The notes beneath the pieces are model-generated. The model was not told the DNA's origin and did not search any database. It saw nothing but the letters and a program-made list of their open reading frames with translations. This document shows, in pieces, positions 15,685 to 23,699 of a DNA stretch of 64,000 bases. The DNA lies in contig NZ_CP072524.1 of assembly GCF_017753665.1 (NCBI RefSeq), positions 2,108,001-2,172,000 of the forward strand, written 5' to 3'. This DNA comes from Neisseria sicca. Its GTDB lineage: Bacteria; Pseudomonadota; Gammaproteobacteria; Burkholderiales; Neisseriaceae. The position numbers and the translations under genes are program-made. The first letter of the stretch is position 1, and every line of letters starts with the position of its first letter.

Positions 15685-16431
15685 ATGCCGCACTCCGCCA
15701 AAAAAGTTTATCTGATACACGGCTGGGCAGCGAACCGCCACGTCTTCGACGACCTCATCCCGCGCCTGCCTGCCGATTGGGACATCCACGCTCTCGACCT
15801 GCCCGGACACGGCGACGCACCCTTTGCCGAAAACTTCAACATCGCCGCGATTGCCGAAGCCTTCGCCGAAGAAATCGATACACCGGCACACATCCTCGGC
15901 TGGTCGCTCGGCGGCTTGGTCGCGCTCCATCTCGCCGCACGCCGTCCCGACAAAGTCCGTTCGCTCTGCCTGACCGCAAGTTTCGCCCGCCTGACTGCCG
16001 ACGCGGACTACCCCGAAGGGCTGTCCAATTCCGCTTTGAGCAAGATGGTCGGCGCGTTTCGGCAGGATTATGCCAAACATATCAAACAGTTTCTACAATT
16101 ACAGTTGCTGCATACACCAAACGCCGCCGAAATCATCGGCAACATCCTGCCCGATCTCTCCCGCCACGGCGCACCGCCCGCCCTGCAAGCTGCGCTGGAC
16201 GCCGTCAACCAAGCCGATGCCCGCCCCCTGCTTTCAAGCATCCAAGCCCCGTCGCTTTTAGTGTTCGGACAAAAAGACGCCATCACCCCGCCGCGTATGG
16301 GCGAATACCTCAACCGCCATCTGGCGGACAGCGAATTGGTCTTGATGGAAAAAGCGGCACACGCCCCGTTTTTAAGCCACGCAGATGAATTTGCCGAACG
16401 CTACCGCGGCTTTGTCGAAAAGGTCGTCTGA
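15685..16431 (+). CDS. bioH: Pimeloyl-[acyl-carrier protein] methyl ester esterase
   Basis: 248 residues from the ATG at 15685. Alpha/beta hydrolase fold: oxyanion region YLIHGWAANRHV (9-20), nucleophile elbow GWSLGG with S74, acid in FGQKDAITPP, and catalytic histidine in KAAHAPFLSHADEF near the end. BioH removes the methyl group from pimeloyl-ACP methyl ester, ending the disguised fatty-acid route to biotin. The next gene encodes a BioC-like methyltransferase, which installs that methyl group, so the pair supports both calls. A dRS3 unit separates them. Confidence 0.92.
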   Translation: MPHSAKKVYLIHGWAANRHVFDDLIPRLPADWDIHALDLPGHGDAPFAENFNIAAIAEAFAEEIDTPAHILGWSLGGLVALHLAARRPDKVRSLCLTASFARLTADADYPEGLSNSALSKMVGAFRQDYAKHIKQFLQLQLLHTPNAAEIIGNILPDLSRHGAPPALQAALDAVNQADARPLLSSIQAPSLLVFGQKDAITPPRMGEYLNRHLADSELVLMEKAAHAPFLSHADEFAERYRGFVEKVV

Positions 16432-16534
16432 AAAGGCATACTTTGATTTCTGTACAAATATGAATTTAGAAATTAAGGATTAAGGAAATTTTTCTATTTT
16501 TAATAGATTAAAATGGCAGAAAACCCGTTTCGTC

Positions 16535-16554
16535 ATTCCCGCGCAGGCGGGAAT
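16535..16554. repeat. dRS3-type repeat
   Basis: ATTCCCGCGCAGGCGGGAAT, a single 20-bp unit in the bioH-bioC gap. Confidence 0.8.
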
Positions 16555-16677
16555 GACGACATACGAGGATTAGGGTGGTTTTCGGAATACGGCATAAGAA
16601 CATAGAACCGCCACTCCTATACAAACATCAATAACGGTACTACTCCTTCAAAAAAAGAAAAAAAGGTCGTCTGAAAC

Positions 16678-17466
16678 ATGAACCCCCAAGACAAACGCTG
16701 GCAAATCCACCGCCATCTCGCCCAAGACACCGACGAGCGGCTGCAAATCGTCCGCAACGCGCCCAAGCGCGTCCTGCTGGTCGGCGCGGACGCAGACATC
16801 AGCCGCAGCCTGCTTGCCGCGCGTTATCCGAACGCGGTATTCGAAGAATACGACCCGCGCGCCGACTTCCTTCAAACCGCCGCAGCCGCGCGCAAAAGCG
16901 GTTTTTGGCAAAAGCTCACCGGCAAAACCGTCGCCCAACATTGCCAAGCCCTCACCGCCCCGCTGCCCGAAGCCGCTGCCGATATGTTGTGGGCGAACCT
17001 CAGCCTGCCCCGCGCGGACGAAATCCTGCCCGTCCTGAAAAACTGGGCAAACGCCTTGAAAACAGACGGTTTATTATTCTTCACCCATTTCGGCCGCGAC
17101 AGCCTGACCGAGCTGACAGGTCGTCTGAAAAGCGCGGGGATAACGTATGAAACGCCGACCTTAATCGATATGCACGACCTCGGAGACATGCTTGCCGATA
17201 ACGGTTTCTACGACCCCGTTACCGATACTGCCAAGCTCGAATTGAGCTACCGCAAAGCGGCGACGTTCCAGCAGGACATGGAAACCTTAGGTCTATGGCA
17301 CGCCTTGAAATTCAGCGATGACCGCGCGGCTGAAGCCTTTGTGGATAAGATTTTTGAAACCGAAGGTGGCTTGACCATTACACTCGAAACCGTGTACGGC
17401 CATGCCGTGAAAAAATTGACGCTGCCCGAGGGGGAAAATGTGGTGCGGTTTTATCCGAAAGGCTGA
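16678..17466 (+). CDS. bioC: BioC-like malonyl-ACP O-methyltransferase
   Basis: 262 residues with a class I SAM methyltransferase fold. The glycine-containing nucleotide loop is at about 34-42 (VLLVGADAD, a degenerate motif I), followed by an acidic EEYDP strand. A MLWANLSLPRADEI segment corresponds to the BioC motif II/III region. The neighbouring bioH gives functional support. The DUS AGGTCGTCTGAA ends 3 bases before the ATG, and its AAGG is the only Shine-Dalgarno candidate (16663-16666). A DnaA-box sequence lies in the coding part at 17340-17348. Confidence 0.82.
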   Translation: MNPQDKRWQIHRHLAQDTDERLQIVRNAPKRVLLVGADADISRSLLAARYPNAVFEEYDPRADFLQTAAAARKSGFWQKLTGKTVAQHCQALTAPLPEAAADMLWANLSLPRADEILPVLKNWANALKTDGLLFFTHFGRDSLTELTGRLKSAGITYETPTLIDMHDLGDMLADNGFYDPVTDTAKLELSYRKAATFQQDMETLGLWHALKFSDDRAAEAFVDKIFETEGGLTITLETVYGHAVKKLTLPEGENVVRFYPKG

Positions 17467-17486
17467 ACAGTTTGTCAAAACAAATG

Positions 17487-17542
17487 AAAGGTCGTCTGAA
17501 AACGTCTAACGAATGGTGTTAAAACGTTTTCAGACGACCTTT
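17487..17542. terminator. DUS inverted-repeat terminator after bioC
   Basis: AAAGGTCGTCTGAAAACGT pairs with its complement over about 18 bases. The remaining gap to msrAB (to 17757) contains a further single DUS and no gene. Confidence 0.82.
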
Positions 17543-17757
17543 CTTCCTTAGCTGATTCATTCAACTTTCAATACGCCATTTCCCATCGGCTGTCATTTTC
17601 CGCAGGCTGAAATCCAGAGGCTTGAAATGACGGAAACTGCGAAACATTTCTGAAAATGATGGTATGCAAGTTTATTATTTTGATTCACTAAAATTTGCGG
17701 GTCGGGCATTCCTACTCGACCCGCCGTTTTCAGACGACCTTTCGTGTTATCGCGCCT

Positions 17758-19326
17758 TTATTTCACTTTGCCTTTCAACGCGCCGTAGCCTGCCGCATCC
17801 ATTTGTTCCAGCGGGATGAATTTCAGGCTCGCGCCGTTGATGCAGTAGCGCAGTCCGCCTTTGTCTTGCGGACCGTCGGCGAAGACGTGTCCCAAGTGCG
17901 AATCGGCGGCATGGCTGCGGACTTCGGTGCGGCGCATGTTGTAGCTGAAATCGTCGTGTTGGGTAACGGCGGCGGCGTTAATCGGGCGGGTGAAGCTCGG
18001 CCAACCGCAGCCGGAATCGAATTTGTCGGCGGAGCTGAACAAGGGTTCGCCGCTGACGACGTCCACATAAATGCCGGGTTTGAACAGATGGTCGTATTCG
18101 TGGCTGAAGGCGTATTCGGTCGCGCTTTTTTGGGTAACTTGGTATTGCTCTTCGGTCAGGATGCGTTTGAGTTCGGCATCACTGGGTTTTTTATATGTTG
18201 CCGCGTCGAAGCCTTTACCTTGCGGGGCGGCCTTGCTTTTGCCCGGCAGCGGTTCGTCGGCTTTGCGGATGTCGATGTGGCAGTAGCCGTTGGGGTTTTT
18301 AATCAGGTAGTCCTGATGGTATTCCTCGGCGTCGTAGAAGTTTTTCAGCGGCTCGTTTTCGACGACGAGGGGCTGTTGGTATTTTTGCTGCTCGCGTTTG
18401 AGGGCGGCGGCGATGACGGCTTTTTCGGCGGGGTCGGTGTAGTACACGCCGCTGCGGTATTGCGTGCCGGTGTCGTTGCCTTGTTTGTTGAGGCTGGTCG
18501 GGTCAACGACGCGGAAATAGTATTGCAGGATGTCGTCGAGGCTGAGTTTGTCAGCATCGTAGGTGACTTTGACGGTCTCGGCATGACCCGTGTCGCGGTA
18601 GGACACGTCTTCGTAGCTCGGATTTTTTGTTTTGCCGTTGGCGTAGCCGGATACGGCGTCCACCACGCCGTCTATGCGTTGGAAATAGGCTTCCAAGCCC
18701 CAGAAGCAGCCGCCTGCGAGGTAGATGGTGCGCGTGTTCATGATTTTTGAATCCTTTTTCTGTGTGTCGGGTTTGTAGAACGCGTTTTTCAGACGACCTA
18801 AATCGGCATTCGGATCGCGGATTAACGCCAATGCCTGCGCTTCGTTGATGCTGCCTTTGACGATGCGCTGCACGTCGCCGTCTTTACCGATTAACGCCCA
18901 CGAAGGGTAAACGCTGATATTCAGGCTTTGGGCGATGGTGCCGCCGTTGTCGGTCACGACGGGTAGCTTGGGATAGTTCAACCCGGCATACCATTTCTGG
19001 AAGTCGCCGTCTTTTTTCTCGTGCAGAAAACCGGGGGAGGCGACGGTAATCAGGTTGGCGGAGCTGAAGCGCTTGTCCTGCGCCCATTTTTCGGTCTGCC
19101 CCAATTCGGACAAACACAAAGGACACCAGCTCGCCCAGAATTTAATCAGGGTGGGTTTGTCTTTTTTCAAATAAACGCTGGCGGGGCGGTTGTCCGCGGT
19201 TTTTAACGTGGACAAAGTGTGCGGCACGGTCGCGGCTTCGGCATCGGCGATTTTGGGCGAACAAGCGCCCAGCGCAAACAGGCAGCCGAACTTGGCGCAA
19301 AGGGAAAAGAAGGTACGAGGTTTCAT
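17758..19326 (-). CDS. msrAB: Thioredoxin-MsrA-MsrB fusion (PilB), methionine sulfoxide reductase
   Basis: 522 residues in three domains. A thioredoxin-like N-domain has WCPLC (67-71). MsrA has the catalytic C207 in GGCFWG and a likely resolving C349. MsrB has the catalytic C495 in RYCINGAS and C440 in GCGWPSF. The N-terminus is a signal sequence with a lipobox-like LGAC (C22). The enzyme repairs both S- and R-methionine sulfoxide outside the cytoplasm, the N-domain feeding electrons to the two reductases. A second internal start (M196) could yield a cytosolic MsrA-MsrB form. The upstream promoter matches that of the doxX-hvf operon. Confidence 0.97.
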   Translation of the reverse strand: MKPRTFFSLCAKFGCLFALGACSPKIADAEAATVPHTLSTLKTADNRPASVYLKKDKPTLIKFWASWCPLCLSELGQTEKWAQDKRFSSANLITVASPGFLHEKKDGDFQKWYAGLNYPKLPVVTDNGGTIAQSLNISVYPSWALIGKDGDVQRIVKGSINEAQALALIRDPNADLGRLKNAFYKPDTQKKDSKIMNTRTIYLAGGCFWGLEAYFQRIDGVVDAVSGYANGKTKNPSYEDVSYRDTGHAETVKVTYDADKLSLDDILQYYFRVVDPTSLNKQGNDTGTQYRSGVYYTDPAEKAVIAAALKREQQKYQQPLVVENEPLKNFYDAEEYHQDYLIKNPNGYCHIDIRKADEPLPGKSKAAPQGKGFDAATYKKPSDAELKRILTEEQYQVTQKSATEYAFSHEYDHLFKPGIYVDVVSGEPLFSSADKFDSGCGWPSFTRPINAAAVTQHDDFSYNMRRTEVRSHAADSHLGHVFADGPQDKGGLRYCINGASLKFIPLEQMDAAGYGALKGKVK

Positions 19327-19357
19327 CTCTATGTTTCCTGTGTGGACGGTTTGTATT

Positions 19358-19387
19358 ATTAGACGTTGAAGATGCCAAAACCTTACA
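19358..19387 (-). promoter_or_regulatory. ECF sigma-type promoter of msrAB
   Basis: On the minus strand, TGTAAG (19387-19382), 16 bases, CGTCTAAT (19365-19358), with the ATG about 30 bases further. The same two hexamer/octamer blocks with identical spacing precede doxX. msrAB is an established target of the neisserial ECF sigma factor, so this is probably its promoter. Confidence 0.7.
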
Positions 19388-19471
19388 GCCTGGATTTTCA
19401 GACGACCTTGCCGCGTAAAATACGCTACAATACGCTCTATTTCAAGCTTCTAAAATTAAAAGGAAAATTCA

Positions 19472-20905
19472 ATGTTCAGCTTCTTCCGCCGCAAGAAAAA
19501 ACAGGAAACGCCCGCTCAAGAAGAAACCCGCATTCAGGAAACCGCCGCCGAAGCCGTAGAACACGCCGAAACTGCCGTTTCGCAAACGCTTGAAACGGTT
19601 CAGGAAAATATCGGCGAAAAAGTGGAAGAACTGACGGCGGCAGTCGAAACGGCGGTAGAAAACGCAAAAGAGCGCGCCGAAGAAATCCGCGAGACTGTGG
19701 TTGAACATGTTTCCGAAACGGTCGAACACATCCGCGAGGCAGTCGGCGAAACGTCGTCTGAAACGGTCGAACAAATGGAAGAACGCGTGGAAGCCGTCAG
19801 CGAAACCGTTGCCGAAAATGTTTCCGCAGCAGTAGAACACGTCCATGACGCGGTCAGCGACGGGTCGTCTGAAACCGCAGAAGCTGTCGAAGCCTTAGAA
19901 ACCCAAGCCGAAGCCGCGCCTGCAACATCCGAAGAACATTCCGTAAAAACCCTTGAAAATACGGCCGTCTCAACGTCGTCTGAAACCGAACCCAAACTAG
20001 GCTGGGCGGCGCGTTTAAAACAGGGTTTGACCAAATCGCGCGACAAAATGGCGAAATCGCTGGCGGGCGTGTTCGGCGGCGGGCAAATCGACGAAGATTT
20101 GTACGAAGAGCTGGAAACCGTGTTGATTACCAGCGACATGGGTATGGAAGCGACGGAATACCTGATGAAAGACGTGCGCAACCGCGTCAGCCTCAAGGGT
20201 CTGAAAGACGGCAACGAATTGCGCGGCGCATTGAAAGAAGCCTTGTACGACCTGATTAAGCCGTTGGAAAAACCGCTGGTCTTGCCCGAGACGAAAGAGC
20301 CGTTCGTCATCATGCTGGCGGGCATCAACGGCGCGGGCAAAACCACCTCCATCGGCAAACTCGCCAAATATTTCCAAGCGCAGGGCAAATCCGTGCTGCT
20401 TGCCGCCGGCGACACCTTCCGCGCCGCCGCCCGCGAGCAGCTTCAAGCATGGGGCGAACGCAACAACGTAACCGTCATCTCGCAAACCACGGGCGATTCC
20501 GCCGCCGTCTGCTTCGATGCCGTCCAAGCCGCCAAAGCGCGCGGCATCGACATCGTGCTTGCCGATACTGCCGGCCGCCTGCCCACTCAGCTTCATTTGA
20601 TGGAAGAAATCAAAAAAGTGAAACGCGTGCTGCAAAAAGCGATGCCCGACGCGCCGCACGAAATCATCGTCGTCCTCGATGCCAACATCGGGCAAAACGC
20701 CGTCAACCAAGTCAAAGCCTTCGATGAGGCGCTGGGTCTGACCGGGCTGATTGTGACCAAACTCGACGGCACGGCAAAAGGCGGCATCCTCGCTGCGCTT
20801 GCCTCCGACCGTCCCGTCCCTGTCCGCTACATCGGCGTGGGCGAAGGCATAGACGATTTGCGCCCGTTTAACGCACGCGCGTTTGTGGACGCGTTGCTCG
20901 ATTGA
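19472..20905 (+). CDS. ftsY: Signal recognition particle receptor FtsY
   Basis: 477 residues. Residues 10-175 are a very acidic, Ala/Val/Glu-rich A domain that binds membrane and translocon. The N and G domains follow. G1 is GINGAGKTT (284-292), the insertion-box motif DTFRAAA 314-320, G3 DTAGR 365-369 and G4 TKLD 429-432. FtsY docks ribosome-SRP complexes at the membrane. The A domain contains three Ser-Ser-Glu-Thr stretches (95-98, 132-135, 169-172), each encoded by a DUS core (CGTCTGAAA), so uptake sequences have shaped the linker. The gene stands alone with its own terminator. Confidence 0.97.
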   Translation: MFSFFRRKKKQETPAQEETRIQETAAEAVEHAETAVSQTLETVQENIGEKVEELTAAVETAVENAKERAEEIRETVVEHVSETVEHIREAVGETSSETVEQMEERVEAVSETVAENVSAAVEHVHDAVSDGSSETAEAVEALETQAEAAPATSEEHSVKTLENTAVSTSSETEPKLGWAARLKQGLTKSRDKMAKSLAGVFGGGQIDEDLYEELETVLITSDMGMEATEYLMKDVRNRVSLKGLKDGNELRGALKEALYDLIKPLEKPLVLPETKEPFVIMLAGINGAGKTTSIGKLAKYFQAQGKSVLLAAGDTFRAAAREQLQAWGERNNVTVISQTTGDSAAVCFDAVQAAKARGIDIVLADTAGRLPTQLHLMEEIKKVKRVLQKAMPDAPHEIIVVLDANIGQNAVNQVKAFDEALGLTGLIVTKLDGTAKGGILAALASDRPVPVRYIGVGEGIDDLRPFNARAFVDALLD

Positions 20906-20932
20906 TACTGCCACACGGTAAAACAGTAAACA

Positions 20933-20967
20933 AGAAGGTCGTCTGAAAAGTTTTCAGACGACCTTTT
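20933..20967 (+). terminator. DUS terminator of ftsY
   Basis: GAAGGTCGTCTGAAAAGT pairs with its complement with almost no loop, followed by TTTTTCT. Confidence 0.88.
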
Positions 20968-21047
20968 TCTTTTTGAGGCTGCCCTAGCAAATACGGCAGC
21001 CCCACTAATACATTGCTCTCGAAATGCGAATCTTGATTGCCATCAGC

Positions 21048-21734
21048 TTATGCAACAACCAAAATACCTTGTTCCAGCCAGTCCGACCATTTTTGCGTTA
21101 AGGCATCCTGCCAGCCGTTTTCAGACGACATGAACTCTGCCAGCATGGCTTGCAGTCCGTTCAGGGAAGTGGGGGTGTCTGCCAGCACTTCCAGCAATAA
21201 TGCGTCGAAATAGTCGAGGGTTTGGTACATCACGTCGTCTTCACTGTTGCGCCACACCAAAACGGCGGTTTCGGTCGCCTGCAATTCGTCGGTCACGTCG
21301 CAGTGGTAACGGCGGACAAAGGAGGCGGGAGAAAGGGTGTACGCCAAATCGTCTGAATCGGCGGACGAGGCTTGGCTGTCGGTTTGGGCGACTTCGGCGA
21401 GCAGTTGAGTGTGTTCAAAGTCCATCAGTGCCAAGAGGTCGTCTGAAAGCGGCAGGCTTTGGCAGTATTGGAGGAATTCGCCGGCAATTTCTTGGAAATA
21501 GGGGGTTTGGGCGCGCGCGTCGTGGACGAAACCTTCTTTCAGACGACCCCATTCTCCGCTGTCGAGATATTGCGGCGTTTCGGTATAACAGCGGTCGATG
21601 AAGCTGTGGATATTGTTGCGTATCAGGCGGATATAGACGTTCAGGCGGTCTTGCGGCAAGCCGTCGGCGGCTTCGCCTTCGCGTATTGCTTGGGCAAAGC
21701 GTTGTTGATATTGGGCGGAGGTTTCAGGCTGCAC
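21048..21734 (-). CDS. hvfC: HvfC/BufC partner protein of the MNIO enzyme (DUF2063)
   Basis: 228 residues from a GTG at 21734, overlapping the end of hvfB by 11 bases, which suggests translational coupling. The N-terminal half has the DUF2063 pattern (RLNVYIRLIRNNIHSFIDRCYTET). Its 'DNA-binding' label comes from weak similarity and is not supported by the RiPP literature. In related clusters this protein binds the precursor and delivers it to the DUF692 enzyme. The frame stays open upstream to 21920, but that part lies inside hvfB and looks like shadow sequence. Confidence 0.85.
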   Translation of the reverse strand: MQPETSAQYQQRFAQAIREGEAADGLPQDRLNVYIRLIRNNIHSFIDRCYTETPQYLDSGEWGRLKEGFVHDARAQTPYFQEIAGEFLQYCQSLPLSDDLLALMDFEHTQLLAEVAQTDSQASSADSDDLAYTLSPASFVRRYHCDVTDELQATETAVLVWRNSEDDVMYQTLDYFDALLLEVLADTPTSLNGLQAMLAEFMSSENGWQDALTQKWSDWLEQGILVVA

Positions 21735-22566
21735 GGCGGTATTCCTTTCCGGCGCGCGTTTGATATTCGGCGATTTTGGCGACTTCGGCTTCGAGTTCGG
21801 CAAAAGGCGGGAAATTGAAATCGCGTTCCAACAGGGTGGGCGGGATGGTCGGCAGCTTGGTGTAGGCGAGTTCGAGCAAGTCCCAAACGGTCGGTAAAAC
21901 CGCCGCGCCGTGGGTATCAATCAAAAGCTCGGGGGTTTCGACGTCGTGTCCGGCGATGTGGATGTAACACACGCGACCTGCGTCAACGTTTTCCAAAAAG
22001 GCTTCGGGCGACAACAGTCCGTGATTGACGGCGTTGACGTAGATATTGTTCACATCGAGATGAATGCCGCAGTCGGCCTCGCGTGCAACGGCGTTGAGGA
22101 ACTCGACTTCGTTCATTTCGGCAAGCGGGGAATGCAGGTAGTAGGAGGTGTTTTCTACGGCGATGCGGCAGCCCAACCGGTCTTGCACTTCGCGGATACG
22201 CCGCGCGGTATGCCGCACCATTTCTTCAGTGAAGGGCAACGGCAACAGGTCGTAGAGATGGCCGCCGTCGTGGCAGTAGCTCAAATGGTCGGAGAAAAAC
22301 GTGCAATCGTAACGGCGCATCATCTCTTTGATGCCGTCTATCAAGGCGGTATCCAGCGGGGCTTGTCCGCCCAGCGACATGGATAATCCGTGCAACGCCA
22401 GCGGCAGCCGTTCCGCCACGCGGTCAAACTGTTTGCGCGCCCTACCGCCCATTTTCAGCCAGTTTTCGGGTGCGGCTTCGATAAAGCGTATCGGGCTGTC
22501 GTCTGAAAGCGAGAGGAAGTCTTCCGCCAAGTCGCGGCGGTAGCCTAAACCTGCGTGTTGAATCAT
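21724..22566 (-). CDS. hvfB: MNIO-family (DUF692/UPF0276) multinuclear iron oxidative enzyme
   Basis: 280 residues with a TIM-barrel of the DUF692 family. Likely metal-binding stretches are LSYCHDGGH, VENTSYYL, IHLDVNNIYVNAVNHG and IHIAGHD, which carry the conserved His, Asp, Glu and Asn residues. Known members use two or three irons and O2 to rewrite cysteines of a peptide: oxazolone-thioamide pairs in Haemophilus HvfA, thiooxazoles in bufferins. The upstream hvfA precursor and downstream partner gene make the same role very likely. The ATG has GGAG 7 bases upstream. Confidence 0.92.
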   Translation of the reverse strand: MIQHAGLGYRRDLAEDFLSLSDDSPIRFIEAAPENWLKMGGRARKQFDRVAERLPLALHGLSMSLGGQAPLDTALIDGIKEMMRRYDCTFFSDHLSYCHDGGHLYDLLPLPFTEEMVRHTARRIREVQDRLGCRIAVENTSYYLHSPLAEMNEVEFLNAVAREADCGIHLDVNNIYVNAVNHGLLSPEAFLENVDAGRVCYIHIAGHDVETPELLIDTHGAAVLPTVWDLLELAYTKLPTIPPTLLERDFNFPPFAELEAEVAKIAEYQTRAGKEYRRAA

Positions 22567-22630
22567 GATGTTGCTCCGTTTTGGATGGTGTTCCGACGGT
22601 TTTGGTACGAAATTGCTGTCAAAATCATAT

Positions 22631-22665
22631 AAAAAGCCGCATTTATCAATAAAATGCGGCTTTTT
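22631..22665 (-). terminator. Intrinsic (partial) terminator between hvfA and hvfB
   Basis: On the minus strand AAAAAGCCGCATTT, a short loop, AAATGCGGCTTTTT, nine bases after the hvfA stop and 65 before the hvfB start. Inside one operon it would act as an attenuator, giving more precursor than enzyme. Confidence 0.8.
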
Positions 22666-22673
22666 GTTCTAAA

Positions 22674-22985
22674 TTATTTAGAACCGCATTTGCCTTCGCC
22701 GCATTTGCCTTCAACTGCTTTAGCTTTGGCTTTTGCTGCTTTGGCGTTTTTAGCGGGGGTTTTTTTCACAGTTGAACCGCATTTACCCTCGCCACATTTG
22801 CCTTCGCCTGCTTTAGAAGCAGCGGCGCCGCATGAACCTTCGGCAGCTTTAGCCGCACCGCAAGAGCCTTGGGCAGATTTTTGAACACCTGCTTTGCTAC
22901 TTACCGGTTTGTCAGCGGCAACAACGCCGGCGGCCAAAGACAAAGACAAAGCACCTGCAAGGGCAGCGGCTACATTTTTTTTCAT
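22674..22985 (-). CDS. hvfA: HvfA-like secreted RiPP precursor with EGKCG repeats
   Basis: 103 residues. The signal peptide is residues 1-24 (cleavage after VVAA). The mature part is Ala/Lys-rich and has six cysteines (42, 52, 64, 69, 95, 100), all in xGxCG contexts. Four are in EGKCG units arranged as two tandem pairs (61-70 and 92-101), and two in diverged GSCG units. EGKCG is the motif modified by DUF692 enzymes in Haemophilus HvfA and in bufferins. The product is probably a periplasmic copper-binding or copper-buffering peptide. Good ribosome site AAGGA, consistent with high expression. Confidence 0.9.
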   Translation of the reverse strand: MKKNVAAALAGALSLSLAAGVVAADKPVSSKAGVQKSAQGSCGAAKAAEGSCGAAASKAGEGKCGEGKCGSTVKKTPAKNAKAAKAKAKAVEGKCGEGKCGSK

Positions 22986-23066
22986 GTTGATTTCCTTTTT
23001 AAAGTATCAAGTTAAACAGATTAAAAATTTGAGTTGGCGCGTTTAAAGTCCGCTCCCCGACCTTTT

Positions 23067-23522
23067 TCATTGATTTCCGACGCGACATTTCGGGCAGAAG
23101 CGTTTTTTCAACAGCGCATCCAGCGATAAACAGCCCGCGCCTTGCAGCAGAATCGGGATTAAAACCACGATATAAATCAAAGCCATTTTATAGCCGTTGT
23201 CGCAGACATTATAACCCGCACCCGCATGGACTGCCGCCCATGCTACCCCCGTTACAATGATTAATCCCAAGGCAGACAGGCGGGTTGCCAATCCTAAAAG
23301 CAGCAAAACCGGAAAAACTAGCTCCGCCCACATCGCCAAGTTCCAATTCATGCTGTCGGGCAGTAAATTGAACGGAAAGGGGAATTGGTCGTTGATTTCG
23401 GCAAACCAGTTTTCGCCGTTCCATTTCTGCATGCCCGATTCCCAAAATTCGTAAGCGGCAAACAGGCGCAAAACCAATAAACCTAAAGCTGATTGCCACG
23501 GGGCTGTGATATTCGTTTTCAT
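23067..23522 (-). CDS. DoxX-family membrane protein of the hvf operon
   Basis: 151 residues with about four membrane helices. DoxX features are LRLFAAYEFWESGMQKW near the start and MWAELVFPVLLLLGLATRL in the middle. The C-terminal tail carries a cytosolic or periplasmic CPKC. DoxX proteins (HvfD in Haemophilus) accompany many MNIO-RiPP clusters; their role is not settled. It is the first gene of the apparent operon, 81 bases before hvfA, and has the ECF-type promoter directly upstream. Confidence 0.88.
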   Translation of the reverse strand: MKTNITAPWQSALGLLVLRLFAAYEFWESGMQKWNGENWFAEINDQFPFPFNLLPDSMNWNLAMWAELVFPVLLLLGLATRLSALGLIIVTGVAWAAVHAGAGYNVCDNGYKMALIYIVVLIPILLQGAGCLSLDALLKKRFCPKCRVGNQ

Positions 23523-23554
23523 GATAACCGTTTCATAAAATCATTTCATGCCCG

Positions 23555-23584
23555 ATTAGACGCGACAGCTTGAAAATGCTTACA
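23555..23584 (-). promoter_or_regulatory. ECF sigma-type promoter of the doxX-hvfABC operon
   Basis: Minus strand TGTAAG (23584-23579), 16 bases, CGTCTAAT (23562-23555), 32 bases before the doxX ATG. Both blocks and the spacing are identical to those upstream of msrAB. Confidence 0.7.
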
Positions 23585-23636
23585 AGCCAATTGAAAAAAT
23601 TTTGTTTGTTATTGTTTTATAACGATATTAATATTC

Positions 23637-23684
23637 AGAAGGTCGTCTGAAATAGGTTTTCAAGGTTTCAGACGACCTTTTTCT
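23637..23684 (-). terminator. DUS terminator of recQ
   Basis: GAAGGTCGTCTGAAA and its complement around a loop, 16 bases beyond the recQ stop. Confidence 0.85.
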
Positions 23685-23699
23685 GTGTCTTTTTAACGG

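Noticed and set aside
22654..22884. Plus-strand frame opposite hvfA rich in LPSPHLPS repeats
   Set aside because: It is the mirror of the EGKCG repeats of the precursor; only the minus strand has a signal peptide and ribosome site.
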